Assembly: GCA_031315915.1 (NCBI GenBank) | Contig: JALDRK010000013.1 | Location: 1-64,000, forward strand | Reading direction: 5' to 3' | Source: Nitrospirales bacterium | Lineage (GTDB): Bacteria > Nitrospirota > Nitrospiria > Nitrospirales > UBA8639 | DNA: 64,000 nucleotides | In this document: in pieces, positions 6,574 to 15,985 of the stretch | How positions within the stretch are numbered: the first letter of the stretch is position 1 | Layout of the letters: every line of letters begins with the position of its first letter | Position numbers and translations under genes: made by a program | The notes under the pieces: generated by a model | Told to the model about the DNA's origin: nothing | What the model saw: only the letters and a program-made list of their open reading frames with translations | Database searches by the model: none

Positions 6574-9396
6574 TTAGGTATTGAAGACGAACGGCTTGAG
6601 ATATTTTCCAGTGATGGAGTTCGGGTGGTTGGCAATCTCCTCCGGTGTGCCTTGGGCCACGATATGGCCGCCGGATTCCCCGCCGCCGGGCCCCAGGTCG
6701 ATCACCCAATCCGCGCATTTGATGACGTCCAGGTGATGCTCCACCATCAGGACGGTATGCCCTTCATCCACTAGTTGCCCCAACACTCCTAGTAATCGTT
6801 TCACATCCTCCAGGTGGAGTCCGCGAGTCGGTTCATCCAGGACATACAGGATGCCTTTCGGTTTATTTCCTTTTCCTGATGGTGATGGGGTATTGGCCAG
6901 TTCCCGCGCTATCTTGAGCCGCTGGGTTTCCCCGCCCGACAGACTGGTGGCCGGTTGACCTAATCGTAAATATCCCAAGCCCAAGGTCTGCAAGACCTGC
7001 AAGCTTCGCCGGAGGGTCGGGCAAGTGTCCCCAAAGACGGTCAAGGCCTGATCCACGGTGAATTCCAGGACTTCATGAATTTCATAGTCCTTGACACGGA
7101 TGTTGAGAATTTTCAGTTGAAATCGCTTGCCTTCGCAGTCGGCGCAGGGCACGTACATGTCGGCAATAAAATACATCTCCAGTTTTTCGTATCCGTTCCC
7201 CTGGCATCTGGGACATCGCCCTTTTCCGGTGTTAAAGGAGAAATGAGCGGGTGTCAGCCGTGCGCGACGCGCTTCGGGTGAGCCAGCAAAGAGCGTGCGA
7301 ATCTCCTGGTAGGCTTTGATGTACGTGACGGGGTTCGATCGCGGAGTTTTGCCGATGGGCTCTTGATCGATGAGGCACACTGAGCGAAGAGACTGTATGC
7401 CGGTGAGCGCGTCGAAGGTGCCTGGAGTTGTGGAATCGATATTGAGTGCACGCGCAACCACCCGATAGACGGTGTCCTCCACCAACGTGCTTTTCCCCGA
7501 TCCCGATGGACCGGTGACGCAAATGAGTTTGCCCAGAGGTAGATGCACCGACAGATTCTTGAGATTATGTTCCCTGACTCCAGTCAGTTTCAAATACTTT
7601 CCCGTACCCACCCGCCGTTTTTCGGGGACCGGAATAGATCGGTCCCCGCGAAGGTATTGCGCGGTTAAGGACCGGAGATCTTTTCGAAAAGTTTCATAGG
7701 GAGCGGCGCAGATGACCTGTCCCCCTTGTTCTCCCGAGGCAGGTCCCATTTCGATCACGAAGTCGGCCTGTTGGATGATGAAGGGATCATGCTCCACCAC
7801 AATCACCGTATTGCCACGATGGGCCAGATCACGCAGGATAGCGGCCATAGCTTCCGTATCTTTGGGATGAAGACCGATCGTGGGTTCATCCAGCACATAT
7901 TGAGTTCCCACGAGCCGGGCACCTAGTTGATTGGCCAAATGGATGCGTTGGGCTTCGCCTCCCGACAAGGTTCGCATTTCCCGGTTCAGATTCAAATAGC
8001 TCAGCCCGACCGAAATGAGAAACGACAGCTTTTCTTCCAGGATTTTGACAAGGTCCTGGCTCAGGGACCGTTCAAACGTATTGAGGGAAAGGCCGTGAAG
8101 CCATTCCTGAAGGGTGTCGAGGGGAAAATCGCCGACCTCGTGAATATTCCGATTCTGAATCTTGAACCATAAGGCCTCAGGCCGCAGGCGGCTGCCGTGG
8201 CAACCGGCGCAGGGTAATGGGCTGCGATAGCGGCTGAGAAAGACGCGGACGTGCAGTTTGTAGCGCTTGCCTTCCAGATATTCGAAGAAATCGTTGATGC
8301 CTTCGATTTTCGCGTCCCCTTTCCAGATAAGGTCATGCTCTGGTGGGGAGAGTGTGGCGTAGGGTTTGGTGGCATCGAACTTTTTCGTCTTAAATGCTTT
8401 TATCATTTGTTGTTGCCACCAGACGTTGGACGGTTTCGTCCAGGGTTCGATGGCGCCTTCGGCCAGTGACTTGTTGGGATCTGGAATGATGAGCTGTTCG
8501 TCGTACCGGAGAACGTTGCCGAACCCTTTGCATTCCGGGCAGGCCCCGAGTGGATGATTGAAGGAAAACGTCAGGGGTCGTGGCTGCGGAAAGGTTCGTC
8601 CGCACCCCGGACACTGCAGAATGGAGCTATAGGCGAAGCCGTGCGTGTCGGCTACGGTGACCCTGGCCTGCCCTTCGCTCTCCCGGAAAGCAGTTTCCAG
8701 GGCCTCAACCAATCGGCTGCGGGAATCCGGGTTTAGCGTCACCCGATCCACTACTACCAGAAATTCCGATGGCAGAGAGTGCGGCAGGGCATCAGTGTTG
8801 AGGTTGATGAGGTGATCGCCGACCATGACCCGGATGAACCCCTGCTTCAACAGGCCGGTTTTCATCGCGTCTATCGCGTCCGGGTGCGGGGTGGTTTTAG
8901 GAAATAGCACAAGGGCGCGGGAATTCTGGAACTGGTCGAGAAGTTCCTGGGCAATGGAGCTAGGATGGTGTGACACGGCGATCTTGTGGCAATCCGGGCA
9001 GGTCGGCTTGCCGATTTTGGAGAACAGCAGACGGAGATAGTCCGAGATTTCACTGGCGGTGCCGACGGTGGAACGGGAGGTTCGTATGGGATTTTTTTGT
9101 TCTAAGGCAATGGAAGGCCGGATGTGCGCCAGGCGATCCACATCGGGCCGTTTGACACGGTCCAGAAACATCCGTGTATAGGAGGAGAGCGATTCCACAT
9201 AACGCCATTGGCCTTCCGCAAAAAGAGTGTCAAATGCCAGTGAGGATTTCCCGGAACCGGATACTCCGGTGATCACAGTGACGGCGTTGTGTGGTATGCG
9301 AAGAGAAATATTTTTGAGGTTGTTTTGGCGCGCGCCTTCGATGATCAGTTCGGTGTGCGGGGAACCGGGACTCGAATTGGGTTTATGCGTGGACAT
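6574..9396 (-). CDS. uvrA: Excinuclease ABC subunit A
   Basis: UvrA finds bulky DNA lesions and loads UvrB in nucleotide excision repair. Both ABC modules are present: an N-terminal Walker A GVSGSGKS, the signature LSGGEAQRI, a second Walker A GPSGSGKS and a second signature LSGGETQRLK. Zinc-finger CxxC pairs are visible (CPDC, CPGC/CPEC, CPRC/CADC). The start is taken at ATG 9396 (MSTHKPN); an upstream TTG at 9432 would add 12 residues of no family similarity. Length of about 940 aa is normal. The C-terminus is complete. A diverged scrap of the same tail lies at 1815-1925. Confidence 0.95.
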   Translation of the reverse strand: MSTHKPNSSPGSPHTELIIEGARQNNLKNISLRIPHNAVTVITGVSGSGKSSLAFDTLFAEGQWRYVESLSSYTRMFLDRVKRPDVDRLAHIRPSIALEQKNPIRTSRSTVGTASEISDYLRLLFSKIGKPTCPDCHKIAVSHHPSSIAQELLDQFQNSRALVLFPKTTPHPDAIDAMKTGLLKQGFIRVMVGDHLINLNTDALPHSLPSEFLVVVDRVTLNPDSRSRLVEALETAFRESEGQARVTVADTHGFAYSSILQCPGCGRTFPQPRPLTFSFNHPLGACPECKGFGNVLRYDEQLIIPDPNKSLAEGAIEPWTKPSNVWWQQQMIKAFKTKKFDATKPYATLSPPEHDLIWKGDAKIEGINDFFEYLEGKRYKLHVRVFLSRYRSPLPCAGCHGSRLRPEALWFKIQNRNIHEVGDFPLDTLQEWLHGLSLNTFERSLSQDLVKILEEKLSFLISVGLSYLNLNREMRTLSGGEAQRIHLANQLGARLVGTQYVLDEPTIGLHPKDTEAMAAILRDLAHRGNTVIVVEHDPFIIQQADFVIEMGPASGEQGGQVICAAPYETFRKDLRSLTAQYLRGDRSIPVPEKRRVGTGKYLKLTGVREHNLKNLSVHLPLGKLICVTGPSGSGKSTLVEDTVYRVVARALNIDSTTPGTFDALTGIQSLRSVCLIDQEPIGKTPRSNPVTYIKAYQEIRTLFAGSPEARRARLTPAHFSFNTGKGRCPRCQGNGYEKLEMYFIADMYVPCADCEGKRFQLKILNIRVKDYEIHEVLEFTVDQALTVFGDTCPTLRRSLQVLQTLGLGYLRLGQPATSLSGGETQRLKIARELANTPSPSGKGNKPKGILYVLDEPTRGLHLEDVKRLLGVLGQLVDEGHTVLMVEHHLDVIKCADWVIDLGPGGGESGGHIVAQGTPEEIANHPNSITGKYLKPFVFNT

Positions 9397-9533
9397 ATTC
9401 TGAAATGCGAACCATTCGGACCATGAACACAATGAATCATGGTTGTACCCTGTTCACCCTCTTCCCGCCAAGTGGCTCAAGGAAAGCATCGTCAACGTAT
9501 TTGTGACAGGGTTTGAGTGAACCGAGCCCGAAT

Positions 9534-9923
9534 TTAGAGACGACCGAGCATATCACCAATCCAGACGGCAGCCAGACCGATGAAGACATGAAGGAGAATA
9601 TTGACGGAGGCCTTGAGTATGGCACCGTCTTTCAGGAGCGCCAAGGATTCAAAGCCGAAGGTAGAGTAGGTGGTAAATCCACCCAGAACGCCGATGAACA
9701 GAAAAATGCGGGTATCCGGACCCAGCAGAGATCGGGTTTCTGCGAGGCCATGCAGCAGGCCGATCAGGAGGCATCCGATTATATTGACCGTGAGGGTTCC
9801 GATGGGAAAGCCTAATGCCGGGCTGAACCGGTTCAACATGCCGGTCATGACAAAACGGCCGATGGAGCCCAGAAATCCGCCAAGCCCCACCCAGAGCAGT
9901 TGTGGTAAACCGTAGGCAATCAT
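9534..9923 (-). CDS. crcB: Fluoride efflux channel CrcB/Fluc
   Basis: A roughly 129-residue membrane protein with four hydrophobic segments. Family motifs are GGFLGSIGRF (N-terminus), GTLTVNIIGC (with the conserved Asn) and GVLGGFTTYSTF, the fluoride-selective TM3 break. It works as a dual-topology dimer that lets F- leave the cytoplasm. The start is set at ATG 9923 because the family begins there; the open frame extends upstream to 10184 across the 3' end of ppgK without similarity. I looked for a fluoride riboswitch upstream and found none. Confidence 0.92.
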   Translation of the reverse strand: MIAYGLPQLLWVGLGGFLGSIGRFVMTGMLNRFSPALGFPIGTLTVNIIGCLLIGLLHGLAETRSLLGPDTRIFLFIGVLGGFTTYSTFGFESLALLKDGAILKASVNILLHVFIGLAAVWIGDMLGRL

Positions 9924-10026
9924 CACGGTGCGGTCATCAGGGATTGTCCGAAAAAAAGTTGTTACCGGATTGTCCAGATTATGAGGGTGGGAAGCAAGAG
10001 AATTGCTCGGAGCCGATCGTACTCTT

Positions 10027-10851
10027 TTATGGCTTGGTGTTCCGAGATTTGGCTTTTTGGGGACGGCGTACTTTTTGGTTTGTTCGTTTAACCGGGGATT
10101 TTTGAGGCAACACCGTTTCTTGGAATTCCCGCCATAACGCGATGCCGCCCAATAATCCGGCGACATTGGAGACGAGAGAGACATTATCCGGGAGTTTCAG
10201 CGTGACCTTTTTGGCGTTGCCTCCGCCAATAAACAAGCAATCGTAATTGATCACCCGATCCAGGATTTTAATGGCCTTGGCCAACCGCTGATTCCATTGT
10301 TTCTTGCCAATTTTTTCGAGCGCCGAGGCCCCGAGGGCTTCTTCGTAGGTGTGCCCATTTTTAAACGGATGATGAGCGATTTCCAAATTGGGAACCAAAT
10401 GGCCGTTGACAAACAATGCCGTGCCAAATCCCGTGCCCAGGGTAATCACCAATTCCACCCCCTTGCCTTCGATGGCGCCATGCCCCTGAACGTCTGCATC
10501 GTTGGCCGCTCGAACGGGTTTGCCCAATTTCCGCTCCAACTCCTTGACCAGATGGATGCCCGACCAGGTGGGATCCAGGTTCGGTGCGGTTTTCACCCGC
10601 CCTTCCTGGACGACTCCGGGGAATCCTACCGAGATGCGATCAAAAGCCGGAAGGCTTTTGGAGAGTTCCAGGATGGCATCGATAACGGCCTTGGGTGTGG
10701 AGGGCTTGGGAGTGAGGATTCGGAGCTTGTCTGTGGTGGGATTTCCTTTGGGGTCCAACAGCAAGGCTTTGATGCCGCTTCCGCCAATATCTATGGCGAA
10801 AGTTACCGGGCGACTGTTCGACTGCGAGAGTCGATTCGGCGATTGAGACAT
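10027..10851 (-). CDS. ppgK: Polyphosphate glucokinase (ROK family)
   Basis: A 274-residue ROK kinase. The phosphate-1 loop is DIGGSGIK at residues 21-28, the catalytic Asp is in ANDADVQGHG, and the glycine loop is LGTGFGTAL. The block LEIAHHPFKNGHTYEE is typical of enzymes that phosphorylate glucose with polyphosphate rather than ATP. The family call is strong, the phosphate-donor preference less so. A basic tail (PVKRTNQKVRRPQKAKS) follows the core. A Ppx/GppA phosphatase at 49.4 kb also concerns polyphosphate or (p)ppGpp, so polyphosphate use is plausible here. Confidence 0.9.
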   Translation of the reverse strand: MSQSPNRLSQSNSRPVTFAIDIGGSGIKALLLDPKGNPTTDKLRILTPKPSTPKAVIDAILELSKSLPAFDRISVGFPGVVQEGRVKTAPNLDPTWSGIHLVKELERKLGKPVRAANDADVQGHGAIEGKGVELVITLGTGFGTALFVNGHLVPNLEIAHHPFKNGHTYEEALGASALEKIGKKQWNQRLAKAIKILDRVINYDCLFIGGGNAKKVTLKLPDNVSLVSNVAGLLGGIALWREFQETVLPQKSPVKRTNQKVRRPQKAKSRNTKP

Positions 10852-10938
10852 GTCTAGGCCTCCTGGTTGAAGGACTGATGCGGGTAGTACGGGCTGACCT
10901 ATTTTTATGAAAATCCGTTTTCGTTGTGTGCAGTGCCG

Positions 10939-11541
10939 TCAAGAAGTCCTTGGCCGACCGTTATAAATCATGCCGCCTTGCTTGGCATAATCTTGCAAGA
11001 CCTGCCTGGCTTCTGCTCGCTGAATATCTTGAATAATCGTAATGCCTCGTTGCTGGAGGTCCGAGACCCACTGTAGGGGCTTCGGTCCTTCATCAAATCC
11101 AATTTCCGAAGCGTCGGTTTCCTGTGCGCCACAGATTATTTGCCGGATGCCTGACCACACGATCGCGCCCAGACACATGGTGCAGGGCTCGCAACTGGTC
11201 ACCAGTTCATAGCCGGGAAGTCCCGTCGTTCCCAAATCATGGGACCCCACGACTTGTTCCGCCAATGTCAAGGCCATGATTTCGGCATGGGCCACCGAAC
11301 ACCGGGAGGACACCACCAGATTGACGCCCGGAGCCACTAATGCGTGAGTATCGAGCCGAAAGACGGCAGCTGCAAAGGGGCCACCTGATCCGTGTTGAAT
11401 GTTCATCCGGGCCAGAGAGACGACAAACGCCATGCGTTGTTCAGGCGTTTCAGTCTGTTCCGATGCTTTGGAGAGATAATCGGCAACCCAGGTCGGTAAC
11501 TCAAGGTGGAGGTCTGGCAATTGGGATGTGAGGGACTTCAT
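10939..11541 (-). CDS. Cytidine/guanine deaminase-family zinc hydrolase
   Basis: A nucleoside/base deaminase with the zinc-binding motifs HAE (residues 85-87 from the chosen start) and PCTMC (119-123). The pattern CEPCTMCLGAIVWSGIR fits the guanine deaminase (GuaD)/TadA branch. Length of about 200 aa exceeds TadA (about 165) and the C-terminal YNGR differs, so guanine deaminase-like is favoured over tRNA adenosine deaminase. ATG 11541 is taken as the start instead of TTG 11547. It lies upstream of ppgK on the same strand, about 90 bases apart. Confidence 0.82.
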   Translation of the reverse strand: MKSLTSQLPDLHLELPTWVADYLSKASEQTETPEQRMAFVVSLARMNIQHGSGGPFAAAVFRLDTHALVAPGVNLVVSSRCSVAHAEIMALTLAEQVVGSHDLGTTGLPGYELVTSCEPCTMCLGAIVWSGIRQIICGAQETDASEIGFDEGPKPLQWVSDLQQRGITIIQDIQRAEARQVLQDYAKQGGMIYNGRPRTS

Positions 11542-12193
11542 GAACAAATCGGGAGGCGATTACGATGAAGTTGTTTGAATGCAACACGAGGGGTTGGCTT
11601 TGAAAAGCGCGACCCCTCGTATTGGGTGGTTGAAGCCACCGTCGAATGGCCTCACATGTGAGTTGCCCATCTGCAGGCGGTTTGGCTGGTCCCTCGTTGG
11701 AGCATGGCTGAGTCGTCCTGCGGGAAAGATTGAATGGTTATCCCCATTCACTCCGGCGAAAGATGACTGGGGTTCGTTTTCCCAGTAAGAATTGCCTCCC
11801 GGCAAACTTTCGGTTGAGTGAGAAATGGACTCAGAGAAAACGAGCGGGCCCGTCAAAACCATGAGGCGAGATTCGCCTCAGATGGGCCTTTGATGCCCGG
11901 TGGAGTATTGTCTTCCATGAAAGACCTCCTTCCTTGGCATTTGAGGGGAAAGGGAGTGGCGCTGTCAGCCTCTTTCCCAGGGATTTGGATATCATCGCCA
12001 GCGCTGATCTCATGCTACGCCGATGAACAATAACTGTCAATAGGTTAAAAAAAGGTGGTAAATCTATGGCGAGGAGGAGTCTTATTCGTGAACGATGGCT
12101 GAAGTCTTGGCCAAAAAGCCTGGTTGGGCAAACTCATTGAGCGATTGTGTGTGGAACCTGGGGTTGAGTTGCAGTGTTCGGGTGGAGTCTCCG
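11542..12193. other. Intergenic stretch without a recognisable gene
   Basis: About 650 bases between the deaminase and the TraB/GumN gene. Short frames exist on both strands, but none shows a ribosome-binding site plus family-like sequence. I see no RNA gene or repeat. Confidence 0.5.
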
Positions 12194-13120
12194 TCAGGGT
12201 CTCGCAAAGGACACCCGTTCCAGCGTATGGCCTTTTTCATGCAGCAATGTGATTAAACCATCCTTGCCTGCCAGGTGTGCCGCTCCCACCACGATCAGGA
12301 CATTGTTCTCTTCCTTGAGAAATGCTTCGATTTGCGGAATCCAATTTCGATTTCGATCGACCAAAATCGCTTTGTAAAATTTTGGATATTTTTTCTGCGC
12401 TTCAACCATCTTCTCCAAGTCATCAAGATTTCCCTGGTGCCAATCCTTTACCATTTTTAAAAAAGCTTTTTGATGGTCTTTGGAATCTTTGAGCGAAAGA
12501 AGATCCCACAGCAGTTGGTCCTGTTCTGTCAAGGAAAGTTTGTCAAATACGTTGAGTTGATCTTTGATGGATTCCAGACCTCCTGTCTCCTTTCCGGCAT
12601 CCTTGGCCATACGAAAAAAATGATTTTCAATTCCCAGGTCCGCACGGAATTCAACCGAAGAGTCGAACGGCACTCCCAGCATGAGGTACATAACCCAAGG
12701 TTTGTACTGGTGAATTTGGCTCCAATCGGCCCCGAGGTCTTCGAACGTCTTTTTCAGAAGTCCATAGGTCTTGGGAGAGAGCACGGTTTTTAATGATTGG
12801 CCTTTAGGCAACTTCAACATTTTCTCAAACTTTTTGGGGATCGAAGTCGAAAACAGAATTTCGGGGTCGATCTCGAACACGACCTTTTGAGAATTGTAAT
12901 AGGCATAAGAAAACGCCCGGGTGAGCGGATAGTATTCCTCCGCCAGGACATGGATGGAGCCCAGCAAATACACCGTGTTCTTTTCACCGTGGATTTTGTA
13001 AATCAGACTGTTGTTGTACCCATTGCCGATCACTTGAGATGAAGCGGAGGCTGGGAGCAGGACAACGAGAAACAGAACGACCAGCCGGGATTGAAAATAT
13101 CGGATTTTTCGTGATGCCAT
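12194..13120 (-). CDS. TraB/GumN-family protein, exported
   Basis: A 308-residue protein starting at ATG 13120, preceded by GGGAGGCGG. The N-terminus is a signal peptide (VVLFLVVLLPASASS). The family hallmarks are YLLGSIHVL near the N-terminus, an acidic FEIDPE, and VVGAAHLAGKDGLITLL near the C-terminus; these are the paired GxxxH motifs of TraB/GumN proteins, a clan related to Tiki metalloproteases. It probably acts in the periplasm as a metal-dependent hydrolase. Substrate unknown. A longer opening at 13219 is rejected because the signal peptide would be internal. Confidence 0.87.
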   Translation of the reverse strand: MASRKIRYFQSRLVVLFLVVLLPASASSQVIGNGYNNSLIYKIHGEKNTVYLLGSIHVLAEEYYPLTRAFSYAYYNSQKVVFEIDPEILFSTSIPKKFEKMLKLPKGQSLKTVLSPKTYGLLKKTFEDLGADWSQIHQYKPWVMYLMLGVPFDSSVEFRADLGIENHFFRMAKDAGKETGGLESIKDQLNVFDKLSLTEQDQLLWDLLSLKDSKDHQKAFLKMVKDWHQGNLDDLEKMVEAQKKYPKFYKAILVDRNRNWIPQIEAFLKEENNVLIVVGAAHLAGKDGLITLLHEKGHTLERVSFARP

Positions 13121-13344
13121 GTGTGCCGCCTCCCTTTCTGCCGGATTATTCAATAAGTCGATAACGCTGTTCTTCGGAGAAAAAAATGAAAACGTGATTT
13201 CCTTTGAAGACATCGTCAACTGGATATTAACGAATGTTCCAGGAAATTGGGTGCGGATGGATTCAGATGGGCAACTTTGGTTATGGAAAGAAAGGCCTGG
13301 GCATTTTTGAAGAGAACAATTTCTGAGGGAGAATGGCCATTTTT

Positions 13345-13782
13345 CTAAGATGGCGCTGGAGGTGCTTGGGAAGATGGTGGAGGGGATTCCTGTTGAATAA
13401 CTTGAAAGTCTTTCTGAGTGATGAAATGGTTATCGGCATATAGGCGGAATTCGTAGCGGCCAGGACCGGGAAACACCAGATAGGGGATATTCACTCCAAA
13501 GTCGTGTGTGGCCAGCCGGTTTGAAATGTCGATTGGAGGCAGCGCGCCTTTCCCGACAACCTGATTTTTGTCGAGATAAATCAGTTGAATTTCAAAGGTG
13601 TATTTTCCCTCGGCATCCGTCAAGGAAAAATACACGCCTATTTGCGGGTGATGACAGGGAAACGACCTGGCCCAGAGGTGGGTGAAGGCTCCAATGACGC
13701 TTTTTTTGCCTGTCAAGCTGTCGATGATAATCGTATCGCAGACCAGAAAGGCATGAATAATCGGTTTAATGAAATCGGTCAT
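13345..13782 (-). CDS. Conserved hypothetical protein (DUF6941-like)
   Basis: A 145-residue soluble protein. The pattern FLVCDTIIIDSLTGKKSVIGAF, then IGVYFSLTD, then GRYEFRLYADN suggests a beta-sandwich protein of the DUF6941 type, whose function is not known to me. The tail is rich in Pro and Ser (PPPSSQAPPAPS). It starts at ATG 13782 and lies about 40 bases after the small membrane protein on the same strand, so they may be co-transcribed. Confidence 0.65.
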   Translation of the reverse strand: MTDFIKPIIHAFLVCDTIIIDSLTGKKSVIGAFTHLWARSFPCHHPQIGVYFSLTDAEGKYTFEIQLIYLDKNQVVGKGALPPIDISNRLATHDFGVNIPYLVFPGPGRYEFRLYADNHFITQKDFQVIQQESPPPSSQAPPAPS

Positions 13783-13821
13783 ATGCTGGGGTTTCCGTTT
13801 TTAATTGATCCATAACTAGTG

Positions 13822-14160
13822 TTATTCCAAGAACAACCGTGTGCATCCAACTCCCAGAATATAACTGCCCATTGCCAACCCATAGGCCGTCCAAAATCCG
13901 AATTTCGGGACACACACGATCATCATCCCCACGTATAAAAACCACGGAGGAGAAAGCCATACCAGGTTTTTCGCAAAGGACACAGTGGGCGCTCCTCCCG
14001 CGTTGAGATAGATTAAAATAAAGGTGACTCCGCTAATGACGGGGAGGGTGCTGGCCAGGGCTGCCCAAAATCCTCGGCCATGACTGCCAAGATAAGTGGA
14101 GACACTGACCAACAAGCCTCCCAGGAAAAAATACAATACGTATTTCAAGCCTTCGTTCAT
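13822..14160 (-). CDS. Small four-helix membrane protein (GlpM/DUF3147-like)
   Basis: A 112-residue protein, nearly all hydrophobic, with four predicted transmembrane helices. The spacing and the Gly-rich first helix (YFFLGGLLVSVSTYLG) recall the GlpM/DUF3147 family of inner-membrane proteins; the match is by look only. Its ATG overlaps the stop of the RNase Z-like gene (ATGA at 14157-14160), so the two are translationally coupled. Confidence 0.65.
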   Translation of the reverse strand: MNEGLKYVLYFFLGGLLVSVSTYLGSHGRGFWAALASTLPVISGVTFILIYLNAGGAPTVSFAKNLVWLSPPWFLYVGMMIVCVPKFGFWTAYGLAMGSYILGVGCTRLFLE

Positions 14161-15194
14161 ACAGCCGTTCCGTGCCTTTCCTGATACGTGGTAGAAAATG
14201 CGGCCTGTGCTTCCTGCCGGATACGCTCCCCCTGGCCGGTATACCGCGGTGAAAAATGAAAAACGATTAACTGTTGCACGTGCGCTTTAGCCCCGAGGGT
14301 CCCGGCTTGAGTGGCGGTCAGGTGATAGCGGGTTCTGGCTTTTTCACGATCCTGCTCCAAAAACGGGGCTTCGCAAAACAAGGTGTCGGCGTTTCGACAT
14401 AAGGCGAGTATCTTGCGTTCGTTCTCCGTATCATATCGACAATCCACGACATAAGCGATTTTCTGTCCCCGGCTGATGGTGACGAACCGCTTTTTGAGTT
14501 CTCCCAACGTAAAGGTTTTGACTTCCTTGCGATGTTCAACATACAGGGTGGCCTTCAGCACATGGGAGTCCGGCTGGTTTTCCCAAACGCGTTGCTTGAC
14601 GTCTTTAAGCCAGGAGCCGACCGGCAGGCCTGCTTGATGTAATCGGACTTTGTTGATGTTGATATGAAAGGGTTCTTCCAAGGCGAATGCCAAAGAAGGG
14701 ATCCGATGGTTGAGGGCGACAGCCCGGACGGACAAGGTTGGTTCCTCAAGAACGGAAAATACTTCGGAATGATCGGCGGAAACTTCAGGAAGATGGTGGC
14801 ATGAGAAGCCGTCCTTGGCGTGAAATTCGGCCATAATGATCCGGTCCGGATGAAACTCGCGTGCCTCCAGGGTCAGAGGGTAGCCATCTACTAAATTCCA
14901 AGTATAACCCCGGAGTTTCCCTTCGATATTGGCGATCAAACCTGGCGGACCAAAAAAACGAAGCCGCTTTCCGCGACCCAAGGCCACCCGGATCAGACGG
15001 TCAAATCCGATGAAGTGGTCCATATGGGTATGGGAAAGAAAAATATCCTGGACACGAAGAAGCGACGTGGGGCTCAGGGAACCGGTATCTCCCAAATCAA
15101 ATAACAGCGCCCTCCGGCTCCAGCGGATTTCAATATACAGGCCTGGATCGCCAAAGGGGTCGTTGATGAGATGGGGAGAAAATGACGGTGTCAT
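14157..15194 (-). CDS. Ribonuclease Z-like metallo-beta-lactamase-fold hydrolase
   Basis: A 345-residue MBL-fold protein with the metal-binding HTHMDH motif at residues 55-60, then LNHRIPSLAFALEE and a second metal region (YVVDCRYD, then CEAPFLEQD, then HLTATQAG). These are RNase Z features: the enzyme trims the 3' end of tRNA precursors. The N-terminus is atypical (MTPSFSPHLINDPFGDP) and there is an insert around residues 185-240, so a different phosphodiesterase specificity is possible. It overlaps both neighbours by 4 bases, forming a tight three-gene unit. Confidence 0.8.
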   Translation of the reverse strand: MTPSFSPHLINDPFGDPGLYIEIRWSRRALLFDLGDTGSLSPTSLLRVQDIFLSHTHMDHFIGFDRLIRVALGRGKRLRFFGPPGLIANIEGKLRGYTWNLVDGYPLTLEAREFHPDRIIMAEFHAKDGFSCHHLPEVSADHSEVFSVLEEPTLSVRAVALNHRIPSLAFALEEPFHININKVRLHQAGLPVGSWLKDVKQRVWENQPDSHVLKATLYVEHRKEVKTFTLGELKKRFVTISRGQKIAYVVDCRYDTENERKILALCRNADTLFCEAPFLEQDREKARTRYHLTATQAGTLGAKAHVQQLIVFHFSPRYTGQGERIRQEAQAAFSTTYQERHGTAV

Positions 15195-15934
15195 ATCAAT
15201 ACTGCGCGAATCGTCAGGTACTCAATGATGACTTCCATGCCATGGGCCGCGATGGGAATATAGAGGTTGTGGGTCTTCAGCCATAGCCAGCCCCAGATAA
15301 GCCCATCCCAGACCGCGATCCAATGAAGGTGTTGAAATGTGGAAACCAGGAACGGGTCAAAAGCAAATACCAGGCTGGATATCACCAAGGGGAGGATCGG
15401 AGTTAAACCGGGTAACCCGTCCAAACGTGGGCAAGAAGAAGTAAACATGGAGGCCAATCGCCCCAATACAAACCCACGAAAATTTACCTCGACTCCAATA
15501 GCGATAGCAACGATGAACCAGGGGACCATTACGACCGGTTGAATGTGTGCGTGGGGAGTCTCGCGAAGAAATTCGATATCGATTCCCAAGCCAGGTGCGG
15601 CGAAGAGTATCAGGGCGGTATTGAGACCTCCAAGAAGGATTCCCACCCAAAGGCCGTTTCCGATGCCCTTTGTGATTTTGTTAGGTTCCAGGCCAAGCTT
15701 GGCAATCACATTTGTGTTCAACCTGGCCCAACATCCGAGGCATACAAAGGCAATAAGTTGTGGGGCAAATTGCCAAGAGGGCAGAGATTGCCATGAAGCG
15801 GGAAGCACATAAAAGGCGGCCGTTGCCAGGATAGGCAGCATCGCGAAGTAAGGAGCCGACTCTCGAGAATTTTTGTCGAGCAAAAGAACCTGCTCCGATG
15901 TTACCCCAGGCAACTTCGCTTTCCGACGCTTCAT
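15191..15934 (-). CDS. CPBP/Abi-like membrane protein with weakened motif 1
   Basis: A 247-residue protein with about seven hydrophobic segments. The region GVEVNFRGFVLGRL corresponds to motif 1 of CPBP (CAAX/type II) membrane proteases, normally EExxFRG. The first Glu is Val here. A later His-containing helix (HLHWIAVWDGLIWG) and AAHGMEVIIEY match motifs 2-3. Family placement is good, but activity is doubtful. Its TGA overlaps the start of the RNase Z-like gene (ATGA). Confidence 0.72.
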   Translation of the reverse strand: MKRRKAKLPGVTSEQVLLLDKNSRESAPYFAMLPILATAAFYVLPASWQSLPSWQFAPQLIAFVCLGCWARLNTNVIAKLGLEPNKITKGIGNGLWVGILLGGLNTALILFAAPGLGIDIEFLRETPHAHIQPVVMVPWFIVAIAIGVEVNFRGFVLGRLASMFTSSCPRLDGLPGLTPILPLVISSLVFAFDPFLVSTFQHLHWIAVWDGLIWGWLWLKTHNLYIPIAAHGMEVIIEYLTIRAVLI

Positions 15935-15985
15935 ACCTGATTCCTCAAGCGGGTCATAACCCGGTTCTCCACTTGTTCCCCTCGA

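Noticed and set aside
9924-10026. Fluoride riboswitch ahead of crcB
   Set aside because: A CTGATGAC-like stretch is present, but the required GG-GATGG...AACCG core is not. Position alone does not support it.
11560-11862. Minus-strand frame of 100 codons
   Set aside because: No ribosome-binding site, low complexity and no family look.
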